Shown here piece by piece: positions 47,201-53,388 of a stretch of 53,388 nucleotides of DNA (the stretch's first letter is position 1; the number at the start of each line of letters is the position of its first letter). This stretch comes from Myxococcota bacterium. GTDB taxonomy: Bacteria; Myxococcota_A; UBA796; JAFGLY01. The notes beneath the pieces were generated by a model that saw only the letters and a list, made by a program, of their open reading frames with translations, was not told the DNA's origin and ran no database searches. The translations under genes and the position numbers were made by a program. The DNA is taken from NCBI GenBank assembly GCA_024276675.1, contig JAJRWT010000041.1, forward strand, positions 1 to 53,388, given 5' to 3'.

Positions 47201-50200
47201 CCATTCCCGGCGTTCTAAGCCGGGCCCCATTGAAGCGACCTAAACCTATTTAGCACCCGGGAATTTCATGATTCCCATTCCCGGCGTTCTAAGCCGGGCC
47301 CCATTGAAGCAGGCGGGAGGTAGGACCGCTCCACGCACGCCCTAGGGCCCCATTCCCGGCGTTCTAAGCCGGGCCCCATTGAAGCGCGGTCAGGGCTCCG
47401 AGCGCGCCCAGCGTGACAGCGACCCCATTCCCGGCGTTCTAAGCCGGGCCCCATTGAAGCGCGGTCGTGATAGCGCCGGGCTGCCGCGTGGCCCGCGCCC
47501 ATTCCCGGCGTTCTAAGCCGGGCCCCATTGAAGCATACCGCTTGATTGCGGTAGCGGCGAGTACATCGCTACCCATTCCCGGCGTTCTAAGCCGGGCCCC
47601 ATTGAAGCGACGCGGTACCAGGCGTTGGTCGTCACGTTGTCGGGCCCATTCCCGGCGTTCTAAGCCGGGCCCCATTGAAGCGAATCGGCGGTGTAGATCG
47701 CTACGTCGCCGCCGAGCCCATTCCCGGCGTTCTAAGCCGGGCCCCATTGAAGCGTGCTGACACAGGATGCCTCAACGGCCTGGTGGCGCCCCATTCCCGG
47801 CGTTCTAAGCCGGGCCCCATTGAAGCTTGGCCTGGATGCGCACAAGACGGCGCGCATTTCGGCCCATTCCCGGCGTTCTAAGCCGGGCCCCATTGAAGCG
47901 GCAATACCTTCCAGCGTACCGGATACGATACCGGACCCATTCCCGGCGTTCTAAGCCGGGCCCCATTGAAGCTCACCCGGCCGGCTACACCACGGGTCAG
48001 GTGGCCAGCCCATTCCCGGCGTTCTAAGCCGGGCCCCATTGAAGCCAGCCCCGCCTGTGCGTAGACATTGGTCGTATCCCCGAACCCATTCCCGGCGTTC
48101 TAAGCCGGGCCCCATTGAAGCCAGGGGAGACCAGGACACGGGAGATCCCCGAGCCCACCCATTCCCGGCGTTCTAAGCCGGGCCCCATTGAAGCGTCCGG
48201 TGGCTCCCGTCTCCTTGTGGCCTTCTTCGCCCCATTCCCGGCGTTCTAAGCCGGGCCCCATTGAAGCATCCGGATGCCCGGCTACCTGGACGACCTGGAC
48301 CCCCCATTCCCGGCGTTCTAAGCCGGGCCCCATTGAAGCGAAAGGGCGCTACTCTCTAACGAACACAATTAGCAACCCATTCCCGGCGTTCTAAGCCGGG
48401 CCCCATTGAAGCCAGACCGGCGCACGTCCTGTTTTTGGTCCGGATACGGCCCATTCCCGGCGTTCTAAGCCGGGCCCCATTGAAGCGCGGCTCCGCCGGC
48501 GGCAGCCCCTGCCATTGCCGACCCCATTCCCGGCGTTCTAAGCCGGGCCCCATTGAAGCAGGATACGCGCTGCGCTGGCCGCACTGGCCGCCTGGCCATT
48601 CCCGGCGTTCTAAGCCGGGCCCCATTGAAGCTGGTCGAACTGGAAGACCTGGCTCATGGCGATCCCGACCATTCCCGGCGTTCTAAGCCGGGCCCCATTG
48701 AAGCCCCTTGCGTACTTTCAGACCATACTTGGTCGCGGCCCATTCCCGGCGTTCTAAGCCGGGCCCCATTGAAGCCACCCGGCCTTGGCGATGTACCAGC
48801 AGTTGTCATCCTCCATTCCCGGCGTTCTAAGCCGGGCCCCATTGAAGCATCTTCTCCGAACATCGGCTCGATCCCAGGATGAACCCATTCCCGGCGTTCT
48901 AAGCCGGGCCCCATTGAAGCTGGAGCATCTTGCTACGGCCGTTTGGGTGGGTGACACCATTCCCGGCGTTCTAAGCCGGGCCCCATTGAAGCGCCACCGC
49001 TTCTCCTGCCGATCCGGATGTCCACCAACCCATTCCCGGCGTTCTAAGCCGGGCCCCATTGAAGCCATGGTCCCCACACGCAAACCAGACGAAAGAACCA
49101 CCCATTCCCGGCGTTCTAAGCCGGGCCCCATTGAAGCATGTGATTACCCGGCGCACCAAAGTTCTTGGCGTAGACCCCATTCCCGGCGTTCTAAGCCGGG
49201 CCCCATTGAAGCGCTCACCCTTGGGCCTGCCCTCCTCGGGGGGGGAACCCATTCCCGGCGTTCTAAGCCGGGCCCCATTGAAGCTCGCCGGCGATCTCGC
49301 CGGCGACGCGGGCGTCGACGCCCATTCCCGGCGTTCTAAGCCGGGCCCCATTGAAGCGCGGCCAGCTCTACCTCGGGGTAGACATCAGTCGGAACCCATT
49401 CCCGGCGTTCTAAGCCGGGCCCCATTGAAGCAGGCCCAGCGATTCGGCCTCGACGTTGGCCCCGATGCCCATTCCCGGCGTTCTAAGCCGGGCCCCATTG
49501 AAGCTTGGCCGCTCCCAGCTTGTTGAAAATGGCCACCAGGTCCCATTCCCGGCGTTCTAAGCCGGGCCCCATTGAAGCCCGTCCGCGCGGGCCGGATGCT
49601 TCGCTGTCATGCGTACCCATTCCCGGCGTTCTAAGCCGGGCCCCATTGAAGCTTCCTGCTCCACCTGGAGTTTTTCCAGTCGTATTCACCCATTCCCGGC
49701 GTTCTAAGCCGGGCCCCATTGAAGCGTTCTGATAGATAACTGATCGGACCAAGATCAGTCCCCATTCCCGGCGTTCTAAGCCGGGCCCCATTGAAGCGCC
49801 CACGCTATTCTCAGCGGCGACAAGACCGTCGAGCCCATTCCCGGCGTTCTAAGCCGGGCCCCATTGAAGCGCCGACTACGACCTGATCGATGGACGGCAC
49901 TCGGACCCCATTCCCGGCGTTCTAAGCCGGGCCCCATTGAAGCGGATGAGCTGGAGACCTGGCCAGCGAGCGGGACCGTGCCCATTCCCGGCGTTCTAAG
50001 CCGGGCCCCATTGAAGCGGCAGCCAACACACCATTCCTGGATGCGCGCATTCTCCCCATTCCCGGCGTTCTAAGCCGGGCCCCATTGAAGCAGCCAATCC
50101 GCTTCGAAGCATCACAAGGTCAACCCCAACCCATTCCCGGCGTTCTAAGCCGGGCCCCATTGAAGCTACCTCGTCACTGGTCGACACAATATCGTTGACA

Positions 50201-51845
50201 CGCCCATTCCCGGCGTTCTAAGCCGGGCCCCATTGAAGCCATCTCCCCGTGTCCCTGTCTCGTTTTCGTTTACCTCCCATTCCCGGCGTTCTAAGCCGGG
50301 CCCCATTGAAGCATCGTAGCGATACGTAGGATGCAGACCAAGGCCAGGTGCCCATTCCCGGCGTTCTAAGCCGGGCCCCATTGAAGCGTCTTTCTCGCTT
50401 CCGAGCCAGTGCCCGGCCGGGATCCCATTCCCGGCGTTCTAAGCCGGGCCCCATTGAAGCGGGCTGGCGGTCACTGCGCCATGGCGAGAGATCCCAGCCA
50501 TTCCCGGCGTTCTAAGCCGGGCCCCATTGAAGCTTCTCCCACCAGGCCAGTAGATACCTCACGGCGTGCCATTCCCGGCGTTCTAAGCCGGGCCCCATTG
50601 AAGCGCTTGCCCTTGGAGTCCGTTCCCCGAATGCACCCCAACATTCCCGGCGTTCTAAGCCGGGCCCCATTGAAGCCGGCAAGTTGGAGGTGGATGGCAC
50701 CGTCGAGCTGGGCCCCATTCCCGGCGTTCTAAGCCGGGCCCCATTGAAGCTTCGTGGGCGGGGCATCGGAATTCCTGGCATACGCCCCATTCCCGGCGTT
50801 CTAAGCCGGGCCCCATTGAAGCGCAGTGATCAACGCCATGGTGATTCGTCTACCTCTACCCATTCCCGGCGTTCTAAGCCGGGCCCCATTGAAGCGGCAC
50901 CCTCGATCCGTTCGCCCACGTCCTCGTGAACTCTCCCATTCCCGGCGTTCTAAGCCGGGCCCCATTGAAGCCGTTCGGCCCCGACAACGTTGGTTCGCTC
51001 GTAGACCCCCATTCCCGGCGTTCTAAGCCGGGCCCCATTGAAGCGTGATAGCCATGCTGTGTCTCCTCAGTAGTCAGTACCCCATTCCCGGCGTTCTAAG
51101 CCGGGCCCCATTGAAGCATGTCCAGGTCGGTGCTCTCCAGGAGCCCGCTATACCCCCATTCCCGGCGTTCTAAGCCGGGCCCCATTGAAGCGGAGAAACG
51201 CCCGTTTTCGGCCGCGTGACCACTTGACCCATTCCCGGCGTTCTAAGCCGGGCCCCATTGAAGCCTGATCGCCGGCCATCTCACCCAGGCGGGCTACGAG
51301 CCCATTCCCGGCGTTCTAAGCCGGGCCCCATTGAAGCTCATAGGCGGGGCGCAAATCCGACTCCACCCGGTCCCCATTCCCGGCGTTCTAAGCCGGGCCC
51401 CATTGAAGCGGCCTCTCCGACCCCCTGGGTCGCGACGCTCTGCGCCCATTCCCGGCGTTCTAAGCCGGGCCCCATTGAAGCGCTATGGTCATGGTGATGC
51501 TGATGATCCTGCCGAGCCCCATTCCCGGCGTTCTAAGCCGGGCCCCATTGAAGCGTGCCATCTATTTGCATTGTTGACGTAACCGTATACCCCATTCCCG
51601 GCGTTCTAAGCCGGGCCCCATTGAAGCTTCGTGGACCCAGCCAAGGACGGCATTGACGCTCTGCCCATTCCCGGCGTTCTAAGCCGGGCCCCATTGAAGC
51701 GTCATACTGCCTCCATGATCATCCACGCAGTACCCCCATTCCCGGCGTTCTAAGCCGGGCCCCATTGAAGCCAGGGTTGTTGCATTCGCGCCAGCGATGC
51801 GTTCAACGCCCATTCCCGGCGTTCTAAGCCGGGCCCCATTGAAGC
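47201..51845 (+). CRISPR. Type I-G CRISPR array, 64 repeats and 63 spacers
   Basis: I counted 64 copies of a 36-base repeat starting CCATTCCCGGCGTTCTAAGC and ending CCCCATTGAAGC. Period averages 73; spacers are 35-40 bases, mostly 37. The repeat folds: CCCGGC and GCCGGG form a 6-base stem around GTTCTAA, and ATTGAAGC is the likely 5' handle. All copies appear identical except the first base of copy 48 (50641, A for C). The ATTGAA-type 3' end and the cas genes on the left indicate transcription rightward from the leader at 46637-47200. No degenerate terminal repeat is seen at the right end. Confidence 0.99.
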
Positions 51846-52044
51846 GGTAGAGCCGGCTGCGCGGGGGTAGGCAGCTCTGCGGGGGGAGTCAGTTACTCGG
51901 AAAAGCCGGCTGGAAGCCGGCTCCACGGGTGGGCGGGTCCACGGGCGGGCAGCTCCACGGGCGGGCGGCTCTACGAGAACGCGGCTCTGCGGGAACGCGG
52001 ATGCGCGGGGAAAAGCGGCGGCGCGGAGGAAGAACCCGACGTCG
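51846..52044. other. GC-rich repetitive region after the array
   Basis: 199 bases with no gene. It consists of degenerate units built on AGCCGGCT, GGCGGGC and CTCCACGGG / CTCTGCGGG, the style of dispersed GC-rich hairpin repeats. A perfect hairpin lies at 51904-51922. Confidence 0.6.
51904..51922 (-). terminator. Possible terminator of the WYL regulator
   Basis: AGCCGGCT, GGA, AGCCGGCT forms a hairpin; read on the minus strand it is followed by TTT and then CC. It lies about 120 bases after the regulator stop. It could equally be one unit of the dispersed repeat. Confidence 0.35.
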
Positions 52045-53016
52045 TCATTCCGTCAGAACGGAGAGACCGCCTTCGTGGATTGCCTTCACTCGTTGCACCA
52101 GTTCCGAGGGCGCTACGGGGCGCACATGGCCGCCAAAACCCGCCACCCACGATGCCACCTCGGGAAGGCCGGCAGCCTCCATGGTTAGCCGCACCCAGCC
52201 ATCTTCACGCTCGTATACCCGTTGGGTGTGGTGGTAGCGCCGTTCGTTCAACAAATGAGCCCAACGAGGTGAGAAATCAATCACATAGCGGTACGTCGGC
52301 CCATGATAGACGCCGAAACCCTTGCGTGTGAATGCAGATGGATCGAAACGTTGGTCGGGATCGAAAACCTGCTGGGTGATCTCGGCCTCGCCAATGCGGT
52401 TCACGGCAAAGGTACGGACGTCCCCAGCTCGCCGGCAGAAAGCGATGAGGTAGAGCAGGCCCGCATGGTACCAGGTGCTGTAGGGCTCCACGAAGCGTTC
52501 CAGTGGCTCCCTGCCCGGAGAGGTATGCACGATTCGTAGCACTTGCTGCTTGTCGATGGCCTCCCTGATGGTGTCGATCTGTTCTGAACGCTCCCTGTAA
52601 TGCCCTGGAGCAAAAAGGGTGGCCACAGCGCTGGATTTGAACGCGCGAATATATGCACGGCCCGTGGGCGATAGCAGAGCCATCAACCGGGAACGGATCT
52701 CGGCCAAGGGCCCGAAGAGCATGCTGTCACGCACAGGGGCCATGAGGTCTTCGGCCAGGATGAGAGCCATGAGTTCGGTGGGCCGGATGGGCACGGTCCA
52801 GGCACCTTCCCCCACCCGCAATACGCGCCAACGTTCATCTGAACGAAGCAAAGGGAATCCTGCTTCCTGGAGTTGCTCCAGGTCGCGGTAGAGAGTGCGC
52901 AAGCTGATGTTCTCGTCCATCTCTTCATGGAGCTGCGCCACCGTGTAGCCCAACCGGGAGGACTCCAGGATGCGCAAAGCCTTCCACTGACGAATGATCT
53001 GGCGACCACGATTCAA
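52045..53016 (-). CDS. WYL-domain transcriptional regulator
   Basis: 323 residues. The start is the TTG at 53016: AAGGAG at 53023-53028 sits 6 bases before it, while an in-frame TTG at 53022 directly abuts that site. The N-terminus is a winged HTH (GYTVAQLHEEMDENISLRTLYRDLEQLQEAGFPL). The WYL domain follows (STWYHAGLLYLIAFCRRAGDVRTFAVNRI) with the WCX-type C-terminal extension (VRLTMEAAGLPEVASWVAGFGGHVRPVAP). WYL domains sense ligands, probably nucleotides or nucleic acids, and several WYL proteins regulate CRISPR or phage-defence loci. It converges on the array and could control the cas operon, which is inference. Confidence 0.9.
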   Translation of the reverse strand: MNRGRQIIRQWKALRILESSRLGYTVAQLHEEMDENISLRTLYRDLEQLQEAGFPLLRSDERWRVLRVGEGAWTVPIRPTELMALILAEDLMAPVRDSMLFGPLAEIRSRLMALLSPTGRAYIRAFKSSAVATLFAPGHYRERSEQIDTIREAIDKQQVLRIVHTSPGREPLERFVEPYSTWYHAGLLYLIAFCRRAGDVRTFAVNRIGEAEITQQVFDPDQRFDPSAFTRKGFGVYHGPTYRYVIDFSPRWAHLLNERRYHHTQRVYEREDGWVRLTMEAAGLPEVASWVAGFGGHVRPVAPSELVQRVKAIHEGGLSVLTE

Positions 53017-53106
53017 TTTCAACTCCTTAGGCTGTTCCCCGGAATCAGAAGCACACAGACTACTATCTCTTCACTGAACATTTCACGAACCCGGAGCCTC
53101 GGGATG

Positions 53107-53168
53107 GGAGGTATGGTGCCAGTTTTGCGCTAAAGCTGGAGGTATGGTGCCAGTTTTGCGCTGAACTC
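53107..53168 (+). repeat. Two 31-base tandem repeats
   Basis: Units at 53107-53137 and 53138-53168 share the core GGAGGTATGGTGCCAGTTTT followed by GCGCT. They face the inverted set at 53269-53388. Confidence 0.85.
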
Positions 53169-53268
53169 TCGGCGCTCGGCTGCTGCTGGCCCGTTCCACT
53201 CGCAGCGCTCAACGGTACAAAGCGCGTTTTCGCGGGGTTGCAGCCATGGCCCGTGGCCTCCTGGTCAC

Positions 53269-53388
53269 GGAACGGCGCAAAATCAGCACCATACCTCCGG
53301 GAACGGCGCAAAATCAGCACCATACCTCCGGGAACGGCGCAAAATCAGCACCATACCTCCGGGAACGGCGCAAAATCAGCACCATACC
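53269..53388 (-). repeat. Four 31-base tandem repeats, inverted relative to 53107-53168
   Basis: Units start at 53269, 53300, 53331 and 53362; the last is cut by the window end. The reverse complement of the core, GGAGGTATGGTGCTGATTTT then GCGC, matches the left set in 21 of 24 positions and has the same 31-base period. About 100 bases of unrelated sequence lie between the sets. No transposase gene is visible. Multiple short terminal repeats of this kind are known from IS21-type ends. Confidence 0.85.

Noticed and set aside
47201..51845. Many short open frames with repeated peptides such as PGVLSRAPLK or ARLRTPGMG
   Set aside because: They are translations of the CRISPR repeat, not genes.
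53063..53323. 86-residue minus-strand frame with YGADFAPFR repeats
   Set aside because: It only translates the 31-base tandem repeats.

Overview
The window looks like a metagenome- or single-cell-derived contig from a high-GC bacterium of the Myxococcota (old deltaproteobacteria). The evidence is a C-terminal Cys / hydrophobic / Arg-rich sorting tail of the MYXO-CTERM kind on a secreted protein (20697-23564), a similar tail at 10606, long thrombospondin-type-3 (TSP3) calcium-binding proteins, many Asp/Gly-rich lipoproteins, and a TRAP transporter with a TatT lipoprotein. No rRNA or tRNA gene was recognised.

Region 1 (1-7119) is a mosaic. It holds gene fragments that are cut at their outer ends: a frameshifted P-loop GTPase, a decapitated HTH gene, a decayed acyltransferase, and a truncated outer-membrane protein start. 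Between the last two sits an intact pair, a radical SAM protein and a zinc-ribbon/beta-propeller/BRCT protein. Two sets of direct repeats mark the joins: 1-171 with 6949-7119, and 2376-2421 with 6282-6327. This block is either a chimeric assembly or a scar of several recombination events, and it should not be assumed to belong to the genome that follows.

Region 2 (7129-37309) is a normal myxobacterial chromosome stretch. Envelope genes come first: a giant TSP3 protein overlapping an OmpA-TSP3 protein, a small lipoprotein and an RlpA-like protein. Then follow an MFS transporter, an operon of VWA lipoprotein, eukaryotic-type hexokinase and methyltransferase, a NYN-domain protein, a secreted transglutaminase-like protein and two lipoproteins. 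A terpene-cyclase-like gene is broken by one in-frame stop. Next come a START-like protein, a TatT-DctP-DctQM TRAP transporter, aspS, a neutral ceramidase-like lipoprotein, a deoxynucleoside kinase and an acyltransferase.

Region 3 (37310-53016) is a complete type I-G (formerly I-U) CRISPR-Cas locus: cas3 with a C-terminal HD domain, csx17 (cas8), csb1 (cas7), csb2 (cas5-cas6), a cas4-cas1 fusion and cas2, all on the + strand with overlaps or gaps of at most 14 bases. After a 564-base leader region carrying an inserted 88-base direct repeat comes an array of 64 repeats and 63 spacers. A convergent WYL-domain regulator lies beyond the array. Cas4-Cas1/Cas2 would add spacers at the cas-proximal end, Csb2 would process the transcript at the repeat hairpin, Csx17/Csb1/Csb2 would form the surveillance complex, and Cas3 would degrade the target.

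The right end (53107-53388) is a set of 31-base tandem repeats in opposed orientation, resembling the multi-repeat ends of some insertion sequences. The contig breaks inside it.
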